Source: Clostridium formicaceticum (GTDB taxonomy: Bacteria > Bacillota > Clostridia > Peptostreptococcales > Natronincolaceae). Taken from it: a stretch of DNA of 64,000 nt. Where the stretch lies: NCBI RefSeq assembly GCF_001854185.1, contig NZ_CP017603.1, positions 1,240,001 through 1,304,000 on the forward strand, in the 5' to 3' direction. Below the pieces are notes generated by a model. The model had not been told where the DNA came from and searched no databases. It was given only the letters and a program-made list of their open reading frames with translations. The position numbers and the translations under genes are program-made. Below, in pieces: positions 17,655 through 26,054 of the stretch; the first letter of the stretch is position 1, and every line of letters begins with the position of its first letter.

Positions 17655-18405
17655 TGTCTATTTTATAGGAGCTGGACCGGGCGATCCAGAATTAATTACC
17701 TTGAAGGGACACAAAAGGGTTCAGGAAGCAGATGTGATTATCTATGCTGGATCTTTAGTAAACCCAGAAGTGATAGGAAATAGAAAAGAAACAGCAGAGG
17801 TTTACAATAGCGCCTCTATGACGTTACAAGAAGTGATAGAGGTGATAAAGAAGGCGGTTAAGGAGGGAAAAACCGTTGCTAGAGTACATACAGGGGATCC
17901 AAGTATTTATGGAGCCATTCGGGAACAGATAGATCTTTTAGAGAAGGAAGCCATTACTTATGAAGTGATTCCTGGTGTCAGTTCCTTTGTTGCTTCAGCG
18001 GCTCAGTTAAAAAAAGAATTTACATTGCCAGAAGTCTCCCAAACAGTAATCCTGACAAGGATGGAGGGGAGGACACCAGTTCCCAAAAGAGAAAGTTTAG
18101 CATCTTTAGCCAGCCATCAAACCTCCATGGCGATTTTTTTATCAGTACAAGCCATAGAGGAGGTAGTAAAGGAACTGCTGACAGCTTACCCTTCAAATAC
18201 ACCAGTAGCAGTAGTGCAAAAAGCTACTTGGCCAGATCAACAAATTGTTGAAGGAACCTTAGAAAATATAGCACAAAAGGTAAAAGCTGCGGGAATCAAA
18301 AAGACAGCACAAATTTTAGTAGGGAACTTTTTGGGAAATGAATACGCCCTTTCTAAACTGTATGATGAGAACTTTACCCACGAGTATAGAAAAGGTAAAG
18401 AATAA
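17647..18405 (+). CDS. cbiF: Cobalt-precorrin-4 C11-methyltransferase
   Basis: A 252-residue tetrapyrrole methylase with VYFIGAGPGDPELITLKG, IIYAGSLVNPEV, VARVHTGDPSIYGAIREQ and VIPGVSSFVASAAQLKKEFT, all typical of CbiF/CobM. It starts inside the end of cbiL, and its stop codon abuts the ATG of cbiG. Confidence 0.96.
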   Translation: MANVYFIGAGPGDPELITLKGHKRVQEADVIIYAGSLVNPEVIGNRKETAEVYNSASMTLQEVIEVIKKAVKEGKTVARVHTGDPSIYGAIREQIDLLEKEAITYEVIPGVSSFVASAAQLKKEFTLPEVSQTVILTRMEGRTPVPKRESLASLASHQTSMAIFLSVQAIEEVVKELLTAYPSNTPVAVVQKATWPDQQIVEGTLENIAQKVKAAGIKKTAQILVGNFLGNEYALSKLYDENFTHEYRKGKE

Positions 18406-19446
18406 ATGAAAGTAGCTATTTTAACTGTAACAAAAGGGGGAAGGGCATTAGGTTTGCGGTTAAAACAGCTCCTTCCTCAAAGTCAACTATATGTGCTTCC
18501 TAAGTTTTATGAAGGGGAAGAAGATGTACACCTTATAGATCCAGATTTAAAAACCTTAGTGGAAAAGCTTTTTCCTATAGTGGATCAGTTGATTTTTATT
18601 ATGGCTACAGGAATTGTTGTTAGGCATATTGCTCCTCATTTGAAGGATAAAAGACAAGATCCAGGCGTAGTAGTAATAGATGAAAAAGGTACCAATGTCA
18701 TCAGTTTATTATCAGGGCATATCGGCGGCGCCAATCGTTTTACCCTTAAGATAGCTGGTCTGCTAGGAGCAAATCCCGTCATAACTACGGCTTCTGATGT
18801 AAAAGAAACGATGGCAGTAGATACCTTGGCACAAAATTTAGACTGCAGGATTACTGACTGGCAGTTAACAAAAAAAATAACTGCTTATATTGTTAATGGT
18901 GGAAAAGTGGGGATTTATTGGGATAAGCCTTATCTTATAAATCTTCCATCAAATTACGAAATACTACAAAAACTTGATGATTTTCACCACCAAACCTATG
19001 GGATCTATGTTGGAAATCGGTGTATAGAACCTCAAGGGAATAATATCCTGCAGCTATATACACAAAATTTAGTCATGGGTGTGGGGTGTAGAAGAGGGAT
19101 TGATGCAACCACTATTTTGGAGACGATAAAAGTCTCTCTTAAAGAAACAAATAAGAGGATAGAAAGCGTCAGAAAACTGGTAACAGTAGACGTGAAAAAG
19201 GATGAAGAGGGACTGCTGGAAGCTGCCAGTACACTGAAGATTCCTCTAGAAATTATTGAGAGACAGAAAATAGCAGAGATAGAAAGGTTTTTTGAAGCCT
19301 CTCCCTTTGTTAAAAAAACCATAGGGGTGGGGTCTGTCAGTGAACCCTGTGCTTATTTAGGCAGCAGTGGAGGGAAGTTGATTTTAAGGAAAAGAAAAAA
19401 TCAGGGTGTGACCATTTCAATAGCTGAAGAGGAAGAAGGGAGATGA
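18406..19446 (+). CDS. cbiG: Cobalt-precorrin-5A hydrolase CbiG
   Basis: A 346-residue protein that opens the delta-lactone of cobalt-precorrin-5A and releases acetaldehyde, a step specific to the anaerobic pathway. FIMATGIVVRHIAPHLKDKR and ISLLSGHIGGANRFT belong to the N-terminal domain. The C-terminal CbiG domain begins near residue 220 with MGVGCRRGI and includes KTIGVGSVSEPCAYLGSS. It directly follows cbiF. Confidence 0.95.
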   Translation: MKVAILTVTKGGRALGLRLKQLLPQSQLYVLPKFYEGEEDVHLIDPDLKTLVEKLFPIVDQLIFIMATGIVVRHIAPHLKDKRQDPGVVVIDEKGTNVISLLSGHIGGANRFTLKIAGLLGANPVITTASDVKETMAVDTLAQNLDCRITDWQLTKKITAYIVNGGKVGIYWDKPYLINLPSNYEILQKLDDFHHQTYGIYVGNRCIEPQGNNILQLYTQNLVMGVGCRRGIDATTILETIKVSLKETNKRIESVRKLVTVDVKKDEEGLLEAASTLKIPLEIIERQKIAEIERFFEASPFVKKTIGVGSVSEPCAYLGSSGGKLILRKRKNQGVTISIAEEEEGR

Positions 19447-19450
19447 AAGA

Positions 19451-20182
19451 ATGGGAAAAGTATTTGTAATTGGTATCGGTCCGGGAGAAGAAAACTATAT
19501 GACACCTGCTGCTAAAGAAGGAATAATATCTAGTGATATTATCATAGGTTATAAAACCTATATAGATTTAATTCGTCCCTTTACTGAAGGGAAAAAGGTC
19601 ATTGATAGTGGTATGAAGAAGGAAATAGAAAGGTGCAATTTAGCGGTTGATTTGGCTGAAGCAGGATCTACAGTTGCGTTGGTAAGCAGTGGAGACCCTG
19701 GTATTTATGGTATGGCAGGGGCACTACTAGAGGTAAAGCATGAACGAAAAAGTCCTATAGAAATTGAAGTGATTCCAGGGGTGACGGCTGTCAGTGCGGC
19801 GGCGGCAGTATTAGGTGCTCCTCTAATGCATGATTTTGCAGTAATTAGCTTAAGTGATTTATTGACAGATTGGGAGGTTATTAAAAAACGACTTGCCTTA
19901 GCAGGAGAAGGGGATTTTGTTATTGCGCTTTATAATCCCAAGAGTAAAGGAAGAGTCACCCAGATTGAAGAAGCAAGAAGTATACTATTGCAACACAGAA
20001 AAAACAGCACACCAGTAGGCATTGTACGAAATGCAAAGAGACAAGGGGAAGAAATGACGATTACTACGCTAGAAGAAATGTTACTACATCCTATTGATAT
20101 GTTTACGATGGTTATTATCGGCAACAGCAATACTCTTGTTCAGGATGGAAAAATGATTACCCCTAGGGGATATCATCTATGA
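19451..20182 (+). CDS. cbiH: Cobalt-precorrin-3 C17-methyltransferase
   Basis: A 243-residue ring-contracting methylase: VIGIGPGEENYMTPAA, IIGYKTYIDLI, VSSGDPGIYGMAG and DFAVISLSDLLTDW. The final region GIVRNAKRQGEE and TMVIIGNSNT matches CbiH/CobJ. It forms the contracted corrin ring. It overlaps cbiJ by 4 bp. Confidence 0.95.
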   Translation: MGKVFVIGIGPGEENYMTPAAKEGIISSDIIIGYKTYIDLIRPFTEGKKVIDSGMKKEIERCNLAVDLAEAGSTVALVSSGDPGIYGMAGALLEVKHERKSPIEIEVIPGVTAVSAAAAVLGAPLMHDFAVISLSDLLTDWEVIKKRLALAGEGDFVIALYNPKSKGRVTQIEEARSILLQHRKNSTPVGIVRNAKRQGEEMTITTLEEMLLHPIDMFTMVIIGNSNTLVQDGKMITPRGYHL

Positions 20183-20949
20183 TTCTAGCCTTGTGTGGCA
20201 CTAGTGAGGGGAGAGCACTGGTGGAAAAGCTTCTTGAAAAAAAACTTGAAGTAATAGCTACTGTTACTACTGCTTATGGAGGACAATTATTAAAAGAAGA
20301 TTCCAGGGCAGAAGTATTAGAAGAAAAGTTAGATGTAGCGAAGATGAGGGAATTAATTGAAGAAAAAAATATTCAGCAGGTAATAGATATTACCCACCCT
20401 TATGCTGAAAATATTTCTAGGTTGGCGATGGAGGTATGCAGAGAAAAAGAACTTTCTTATTTTCGATATGAACGGCCAGAAACTCAATGGCAAGAAAAAG
20501 AAAACAATCATCTCTATTGGGCCAAAGATTTTTCTCATGCAGCTACGATGGCAAAGAACTTTGAAGGGAAGATATTTTTAACGATAGGAAGCAACCAATT
20601 ACCTATTTTTGTAGAAACAATAGAAGTAAAACGGTTGGTAGCTCGTGTTTTGCCTTTATCTTCAGTAATTAGAAGTTGTGAAACCTATGGTTTTACACCT
20701 GATAATCTTATTGCTATGAAGGGCCCCTTCAATAAAGAACTGAATAAACAAATGTTTAAAAGTTATGGAGCAAATGTTGTAATAACAAAAGATAGCGGAA
20801 AGGCAGGAGGAACAGAAGAAAAAATACTTGCTGCGCAAGAATTAAATATCCCTATCATATTAGTAAAAAAACCCACAATTTCCTATGGTGAAGTAGACGA
20901 CGATATAGATGTATTGGTGAATAAAATTGCCTCTATTTATTCAAAATAA
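20179..20949 (+). CDS. cbiJ: Cobalt-precorrin-6A reductase
   Basis: A 256-residue NAD(P)H-dependent reductase with LCGTSEGRALVEKLLEK at the N-terminus, IDITHPYAENISRLAM, FLTIGSNQLPIF, NLIAMKGPF and VITKDSGKAGGTEEKI, all CbiJ/CobK family features. It is the last gene of the cobalamin cluster. Repeat copy C follows directly, and no strong terminator is visible before it. Confidence 0.94.
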   Translation: MILALCGTSEGRALVEKLLEKKLEVIATVTTAYGGQLLKEDSRAEVLEEKLDVAKMRELIEEKNIQQVIDITHPYAENISRLAMEVCREKELSYFRYERPETQWQEKENNHLYWAKDFSHAATMAKNFEGKIFLTIGSNQLPIFVETIEVKRLVARVLPLSSVIRSCETYGFTPDNLIAMKGPFNKELNKQMFKSYGANVVITKDSGKAGGTEEKILAAQELNIPIILVKKPTISYGEVDDDIDVLVNKIASIYSK

Positions 20950-20950
20950 C

Positions 20951-21060
20951 TATAGATATACGTCTATGAATTTTAATATACTAAGGGCTACGTTTTTTAG
21001 CCAAGACAAAATCGTAGACTGTGTATATTAAAATTCAAGTTTAAAGATGTATAGCCTATA
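20951..21060. repeat. Palindromic intergenic repeat, copy C
   Basis: TATAGATATACGTCTATGAATTTTAATATAC on the left answers GTATATTAAAATTCAAG and a ...GATGTATAGCCTATA end on the right. The centre AGGGCTACGTTTT...AAAATCGTAGACTGTG is shared with the other copies. It lies at the downstream end of the cobalamin cluster. Confidence 0.8.
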
Positions 21061-21125
21061 TACCAAAGTAATTCATTAAGAAGAGATTACTTAGTAAAAT
21101 ATTTTGTACAAAGGGAGGTAAAAAA

Positions 21126-21275
21126 ATGAATGAAGAAGTAAAAAAAGATATGGGTCAAATGAGTTATGCTAATTTAACCGAAGATCAGCTAAAGAAACTG
21201 ATGATGATAGAAGATGAAATCAATCAAAATCGTCAAGAAAAAGTATATTTAATGGCTTTTGCAAATAAACTTTAA
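21126..21275 (+). CDS. Small conserved-looking protein, 49 residues, unknown function
   Basis: ATG at 21126 follows a strong ribosome site AAGGGAGGT, and the frame is followed at once by an intrinsic terminator, so this is a compact monocistronic unit. The sequence is hydrophilic and probably helical, with MSYANLTEDQLKKLMMIEDEIN in its middle. It has no cysteine, signal peptide or membrane segment. I do not recognise the family. The gene is supported by translation signals rather than by homology. Confidence 0.6.
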   Translation: MNEEVKKDMGQMSYANLTEDQLKKLMMIEDEINQNRQEKVYLMAFANKL

Positions 21276-21298
21276 ACATCGAAAGAAGGATAATTTAA

Positions 21299-21329
21299 AG
21301 CAAAAGGGAAGTTTTTCCTTTTGCTTTTT
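21299..21329 (+). terminator. Intrinsic terminator after the 49-residue ORF
   Basis: AGCAAAAGG (21299-21307) pairs with CCTTTTGCT (21317-21325), followed by a T run. Confidence 0.85.
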
Positions 21330-21562
21330 CAATGTATTTGAAAATGCTTCTATAAAATTGAGCAGATTAAACTTGTTTTTTTAGTACTATTTTACCACTC
21401 AAAAAAAGTAGGATTTTTGAAAATTATGTAGAATAATGAAGAATGTGCAGAATAAACAATAAAAAAAGTGTATTTTTCAAGAAGTTTACGGTTTAAAAGA
21501 AGGAATTCTGTTAAGTGTTGACGAAGCTATTACAAAGCTACTTTGAGTGGGAGAGATAAAAC

Positions 21563-21772
21563 ATGTTTAATAATACAATTAATATAGCTTTTTTAATTAT
21601 TTTACTAATACCCATACTGATTTTTATTTTAACATTGATGAAAATTGTAGGAGAAGATATGAAAAGCTCTACAAAAAAAACATCTTCATCTCCTTATACG
21701 ACAAAACATTCTTATACTAAAAAACAAGTAAAAAAGCAGAAGAAAATCCATTACCTAAGAAAAGTAAAATAA
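21563..21772 (+). CDS. Small membrane protein with basic tail, 69 residues, unknown
   Basis: One hydrophobic segment (about residues 7-27, ending LTLMKIVG) is followed by a strongly basic, serine/threonine/lysine-rich tail ending KKIHYLRKVK. GGGAGAG lies before the ATG. The expected topology is N-out or membrane-anchored with a cytoplasmic positive tail. The neighbours are small sporulation-type genes, which suggests but does not show a developmental role. Confidence 0.55.
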   Translation: MFNNTINIAFLIILLIPILIFILTLMKIVGEDMKSSTKKTSSSPYTTKHSYTKKQVKKQKKIHYLRKVK

Positions 21773-21875
21773 TCTTTTTTTCTAATGGTTAACAATGTAC
21801 TAGGATTGTGAATAGAATAAAAAGTATAAGGCTACAATGAAAATAAATAAATTTTTTATAAGGCTGGTGAAAAAG

Positions 21876-22061
21876 ATGACAGAAGAATTACAATGTTATA
21901 TGTGTAATGATGAGACCAGTACAGGTATTCTTCTATTAAACCAATATATATGTAGGAGATGTGAGGAAGAATTGGTAAGCACACCAGTAGATCAGCTTAA
22001 GTACGAAATATTTAAAAGAAAAATAAAAGATATTTGGCAGCAATTTTTGCAGGAAGCCTAA
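21876..22061 (+). CDS. csfB: Sigma-G inhibitor Gin (CsfB) family zinc protein
   Basis: A 61-residue protein with two CxxC pairs, CYMC and CRRC, separated by about 18 residues, as in the Gin/CsfB zinc ribbon (LQCYMCNDETSTGI then YICRRCEEELV). Gin binds sigma-G (and sigma-E) and keeps it inactive until the right stage of sporulation. The ATG at 21876 gives the usual family length. An in-frame ATG at 21837 would add 13 residues. In B. subtilis csfB also lies upstream of yaaO-tmk, and that order is kept here. Confidence 0.82.
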   Translation: MTEELQCYMCNDETSTGILLLNQYICRRCEEELVSTPVDQLKYEIFKRKIKDIWQQFLQEA

Positions 22062-22072
22062 GAAATAACAAA

Positions 22073-22102
22073 GGGACTAAACAGTCCCCTTATTATTTTT
22101 TG
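22073..22102 (+). terminator. Intrinsic terminator after gin
   Basis: GGGACT (22073-22078), loop AAAC, AGTCCC (22083-22088), then CTTATTATTTTTT. It lies between the convergent gin and a small minus-strand ORF. Confidence 0.8.
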
Positions 22103-22110
22103 AAACAAAA

Positions 22111-22281
22111 TTACTTTTTGTGTTGCTCTATTTTTGTCAACATTGTATTTCTACAAACTTCTTTTCTATGACTTTTCACCTCATCAATAGAAATATCTAG
22201 CATATGAGAAATTTCCATATCAGACTTTTTATGATTATAAGCCTGTAAAAATGTTTTTAAATTAGTAATTTTATCTTTCAT
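22111..22281 (-). CDS. Small helix-rich protein, 56 residues, possible HTH
   Basis: Open from ATG (22281, reverse strand) to TAA at 22111. GGATGGTGG upstream is a good ribosome site with 4-nt spacing. The sequence (KITNLKTFLQAYNHKKSDME, then ISHMLDISIDEVKSHRKEV) reads as helix, turn, helix and has the feel of a minimal DNA-binding or sigma-like helix-turn-helix. This is an inference from pattern only. It converges with gin and is divergent from the decarboxylase gene. Confidence 0.5.
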   Translation of the reverse strand: MKDKITNLKTFLQAYNHKKSDMEISHMLDISIDEVKSHRKEVCRNTMLTKIEQHKK

Positions 22282-22509
22282 TATGCCACCATCCTTAATA
22301 TTTTTTGTTTGTGGCTTGTTAACATGATTTTTATAAAATATTTCCCACAGACAGATATTGTCTATAGTTATATTATTTCTAAAAGTGAAATCTTTTATTC
22401 AAAAATAGAGGAAAAGCAGCCTTTTTTCTAGAAAGAATAACAATTATATTTGTAGAAAATAATTTTAAAGAAGCATAAAATTATACATATACAGAAAGAA
22501 GGAATTTTT

Positions 22510-23952
22510 TTGAAAGAAACACCACTTTTAGATAGATTATTAGAACTACAGGAAGAAAAAATAGTATCTTTTCATGTACCAGGACACAAAAATGGAAAAA
22601 TATTCAATACTACTCATTATAAAAATTTCAAAAAATTTCTACCGGATATAGATACAACAGAGATTATAGGAACGGACTACCTTCATAATCCAAAGGAAGT
22701 TATTCAAAAAGCGCAACAGAGGGCTAGCGAGGTTTTTAAAAGTGATGCCACCTTTTTTTTGATCAATGGCAGTACTTCTGGCATCTACAGCATGATTATG
22801 GCGGTAACATCCCCAGGAGATAAAATCATTGTGGCAAGAAATTGCCATCAATCTGTTATTAATGCTACAATTTTAGGAGACTTAGTCCCCGTGTACTTAT
22901 ATCCTGAAATGGACAGCTATCATGGGATTCCCCTAGGCATTTCACCAGAAGAAGTAAAAAAGAAGCTAATAGCATGCCCTGATGCTAAGGCTGTGATGCT
23001 CACTTATCCTACATATCATGGATTCACTAGCGACTTAAAAAAAATAGCAGAAATTGTTCACGGTTATGGAAAAATTTTGTTAGTAGATGAGGCCCATGGT
23101 GCCCATCTAGGACTAAATGAAAAATTACCTATGACAGCTTTAGAGTGTGGTGCAGATGCTGTGGTACAAAGTACCCATAAAACTTTACCTGCATTTACAC
23201 AAAGCTCCATGCTTCATGTACAGGGAAATAAGATAGATATAGATAAATTAAAGTTCATGTTGAAAATACATCAGAGCAGTAGTCCCTCCTATATACTAAT
23301 GGCCTCCTTGGATTTAGCTACCACGATTTATCAGGATTTGGGAAGCCAATTAATGGAGGCGCTTCTTGAGCATATAGAGGAATTTAAAAGTAAGATAAAA
23401 GGAACAAAAGGAGTAACTGTGTTAGAGGATACTTCCTTGGGTAAAAATTCTATAAAGGGAATGGATGCTACAAAATTATGGATAAGTATGGAGCAAAACC
23501 AAATCAATGGTTATCAGTTAGAAAAGAAACTTCGAAACAAGTATGGTATTCAAATGGAGCTATCCAATATGTATGGTATACTAGGAGTAACTTCTATTGC
23601 TAATGACGGGGAAGATTTTGAAAAGCTTTACGAAGCATTAACGGATATTGCAAAAAAAGAGGGAGAAGGACACTTGGAAAAGAGGCAATTCTTTTCCTAT
23701 CCTATACCTAAACAAATGCTTACCCCCAAAGAAGCGCTATACAGAAAAAAGAAACAGGTACCCATAGAGAAGAGCATAGGGTTTGTTAGCGGTGAATATC
23801 TTATTCCCTATCCCCCGGGTATTCCTATATTGATGCCGGGAGAGGTGATTGAGGAGGAGATAATCACATATATCAGGGTTATGATAGAAAGTGGAATGGA
23901 GATACTAGGGTTGAAGGATCATCAGTGGAAAAATATTGAGATTTTGGTGTAA
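22510..23952 (+). CDS. Orn/Lys/Arg-type PLP decarboxylase (YaaO-like)
   Basis: A 480-residue fold-type-I PLP enzyme. HVPGHKNGK near the N-terminus, FLINGSTSGIYSMIMA, the cofactor aspartate/histidine motif VDEAHGAHLG, and the Schiff-base lysine in VVQSTHKTLPAFTQSS (about residue 224) are visible. The C-terminal small domain has YPPGIPILMPGE. The substrate cannot be told from sequence; arginine or lysine is usual. It starts with TTG at 22510 after AGAAGGA. A paralogue lies at 51015. Its place before tmk is that of B. subtilis yaaO. Confidence 0.88.
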   Translation: MKETPLLDRLLELQEEKIVSFHVPGHKNGKIFNTTHYKNFKKFLPDIDTTEIIGTDYLHNPKEVIQKAQQRASEVFKSDATFFLINGSTSGIYSMIMAVTSPGDKIIVARNCHQSVINATILGDLVPVYLYPEMDSYHGIPLGISPEEVKKKLIACPDAKAVMLTYPTYHGFTSDLKKIAEIVHGYGKILLVDEAHGAHLGLNEKLPMTALECGADAVVQSTHKTLPAFTQSSMLHVQGNKIDIDKLKFMLKIHQSSSPSYILMASLDLATTIYQDLGSQLMEALLEHIEEFKSKIKGTKGVTVLEDTSLGKNSIKGMDATKLWISMEQNQINGYQLEKKLRNKYGIQMELSNMYGILGVTSIANDGEDFEKLYEALTDIAKKEGEGHLEKRQFFSYPIPKQMLTPKEALYRKKKQVPIEKSIGFVSGEYLIPYPPGIPILMPGEVIEEEIITYIRVMIESGMEILGLKDHQWKNIEILV

Positions 23953-23994
23953 ATAACATCAAAGGTTAGACAGAGGATCAGCGGAGGTGTCATG

Positions 23995-24627
23995 ATGAAA
24001 AAAGGTTTATTTATATCCATAGAGGGTTTGGATGGAGCAGGCAAAAGTACACAGATGCAGTTTATGAAAAGTTTTTTTCAAGAAAAAGGCTTGGAGGTAT
24101 TGATAACAAGAGAACCTGGAGGAACGATCATAGGGGAAAAAGTTAGAAGTATCATATTAGATAAACAACATGAAGAAATGGCAAGTACTACGGAGGCATT
24201 ATTATATGCTGCTTCTAGGGCGCAACATGTAACACAGGTCATTTTACCAGCTCTTAAAGAAGGTAAGGTAGTATTATGTGATAGATTTGTAGATTCCAGT
24301 ATTGCATATCAAGGAGTAGGTCGACAGTTAGGATATCATGTTATAAAAACCATTAATGATTTTGCTACGCAGGGTTTATCACCAGATTTAACGATCTTTT
24401 TTGATATCCCTCCAGAAGTAACCCTACAACGAATTAATAGGGAGGAAGTAGACCGATTGGAACAGGAGAAAATAGATTTTCATAGAGCGGTATACGATGC
24501 CTATATAGACCTAGCAAAGCAGGATTCAGCTAGAATAAAAGTAATAAAAGCAGATAGAGCTATTGACGGGATAAAAAAAGATGTGGAAAAACTATTAATA
24601 AAAATAATCGGGGAGGGGATTTTATGA
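23995..24627 (+). CDS. tmk: Thymidylate kinase
   Basis: A 210-residue kinase phosphorylating dTMP. The P-loop is ISIEGLDGAGKSTQM, followed by TREPGGTIIGEKVR and the DR motif in VVLCDRFVDSSIAYQGVGR. The LID region is present near residue 145. Two in-frame ATGs exist (23992 and 23995). The second is better spaced from GGAGGT (23983-23988). It overlaps darA by 4 bp. Confidence 0.96.
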   Translation: MKKGLFISIEGLDGAGKSTQMQFMKSFFQEKGLEVLITREPGGTIIGEKVRSIILDKQHEEMASTTEALLYAASRAQHVTQVILPALKEGKVVLCDRFVDSSIAYQGVGRQLGYHVIKTINDFATQGLSPDLTIFFDIPPEVTLQRINREEVDRLEQEKIDFHRAVYDAYIDLAKQDSARIKVIKADRAIDGIKKDVEKLLIKIIGEGIL

Positions 24628-24953
24628 AGTTAATTATAGCGATTGTTCATGATGAAGATGCGGCACGGCTTATGGAGGAGTTAACCAATAACAATTTTAG
24701 GATGACAAAGCTTGCGACTACAGGAGGATTTCTAAGGGCAGGAAATACTACGCTTTTAGTAGGTACAGAGGATGAAGATGTAGACAAAGTCATTAGTATT
24801 ATAAAAGATAATTGCGAGGCTAGAAAAGAAATTGTTTCTTCACCTGCACCAGTTTCCGGAACGGCAGGTATCTTTATACCCTATTCTATAGAGGTTATGG
24901 TGGGAGGAGCAACAGTTTTTGTCGTGGATGTGGAGAAGTATGTTAAGTTATAG
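24624..24953 (+). CDS. darA: PII-like cyclic-di-AMP receptor DarA/PstA (YaaQ)
   Basis: A 109-residue protein of the former DUF970 family, starting MKLIIAIVHDEDAARLMEEL and containing TKLATTGGFLRAGNTTLLVG, whose loop residues bind cyclic di-AMP in characterised members. It ends in VGGATVFVVDVEKY. The downstream target of the signal is not well defined in the family. The gene is translationally coupled to tmk, as in B. subtilis; the neighbouring yaaR is missing here. Confidence 0.93.
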   Translation: MKLIIAIVHDEDAARLMEELTNNNFRMTKLATTGGFLRAGNTTLLVGTEDEDVDKVISIIKDNCEARKEIVSSPAPVSGTAGIFIPYSIEVMVGGATVFVVDVEKYVKL

Positions 24954-24970
24954 AAAAGAGTGATAAAAAA

Positions 24971-25966
24971 ATGGTTTTAGAAGCTGTATTAGGGCAGGAA
25001 AAACTTATGAAAAATTTTATAAGGGCGCTGGAGCAAAACCAATTGGCGCATGCATACTTGATAGAGGGTCAGCATGGGTTGGGAAAAAGAAATGTTGCAC
25101 GACAGATGGCAAAGGGTATATGCTGCAGAGCAATCCAAGGGAAACCCTGTGATGAATGTATTAGTTGTAAAAAATTGGATCATGATAGTCACCCAGAAGT
25201 AATTTGGGTACAAGAGGAAACCTCCATAAAGATAGAGGCAGTAAGGGATTTACAAAAAAACATTCAAATGAAGCCCTATGAGGGCAGCAAGAAAGTATAT
25301 ATTATCTGTGATGCAGAAAAAATGACGTTACAGGCACAAAATGCTCTTTTAAAAACTTTAGAGGAACCACCAGAATACGTAACGATAATTCTTCTCACCA
25401 CCAATAGCAATAGCTTGTTGACTACCATTATATCAAGATGTCAAAGACTAAAATTACTGCCGGTAGCGTTAGAAACAATAGAAAAATATTTAATAGAAAA
25501 AAAGGCTGTAGCGAAGGAAGAAGCAAGGGTATTGGCCTCTCTTTCTAGGGGAATTCCCGGCAGAGCAATACAACTTCTAGAAGATGAAGCTTTTCAACAG
25601 AGAAGACAAAAGGTAATAAAACTGACGAGACATCTTGTTGACAAAAAAACCTTCTACTTACTAGAAAACCTTCAGGACTTTTATGAAGAAAAACAATTTA
25701 TTGAAGAAAGCCTAGAACTGATGATGGGATGGTATAGAGATGTACTCTTATATAAACATACCAACAAAGCGGATATTATTATAAATATAGATGAAATAGA
25801 AGAAATTATCTATCAAAGTGATATTCTTTCTTTGGAGAATATAAAGGAAATGATTTTTATTATTGAAGAGACAAAAAATAACTTTAGAAGTAATGTTAAC
25901 CTTCAGCTAAATTTAGAAACAATGCTCCTGCAATTAAAAAAAAGAGTGAATGAAAGCATTCTTTAG
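24971..25966 (+). CDS. holB: DNA polymerase III delta-prime subunit
   Basis: A 331-residue clamp-loader subunit. It has LAHAYLIEGQHGLGKRNVA (Walker A lysine kept), the zinc-binding cysteines in GICCRAIQGKPCDECISC, MTLQAQNALLKTLEEPPEYV and the sensor region IISRCQRL. The order tmk-darA-holB-ricT identifies it as delta-prime rather than tau/gamma. Confidence 0.94.
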   Translation: MVLEAVLGQEKLMKNFIRALEQNQLAHAYLIEGQHGLGKRNVARQMAKGICCRAIQGKPCDECISCKKLDHDSHPEVIWVQEETSIKIEAVRDLQKNIQMKPYEGSKKVYIICDAEKMTLQAQNALLKTLEEPPEYVTIILLTTNSNSLLTTIISRCQRLKLLPVALETIEKYLIEKKAVAKEEARVLASLSRGIPGRAIQLLEDEAFQQRRQKVIKLTRHLVDKKTFYLLENLQDFYEEKQFIEESLELMMGWYRDVLLYKHTNKADIIINIDEIEEIIYQSDILSLENIKEMIFIIEETKNNFRSNVNLQLNLETMLLQLKKRVNESIL

Positions 25967-26054
25967 GAAAAATGGTATATTTTTTTCAGCATAGCATATT
26001 ACCGTAAAGTTTGATAAAATAAGAAAAGGTCAATATTTATTAGGAGGAATTTTC

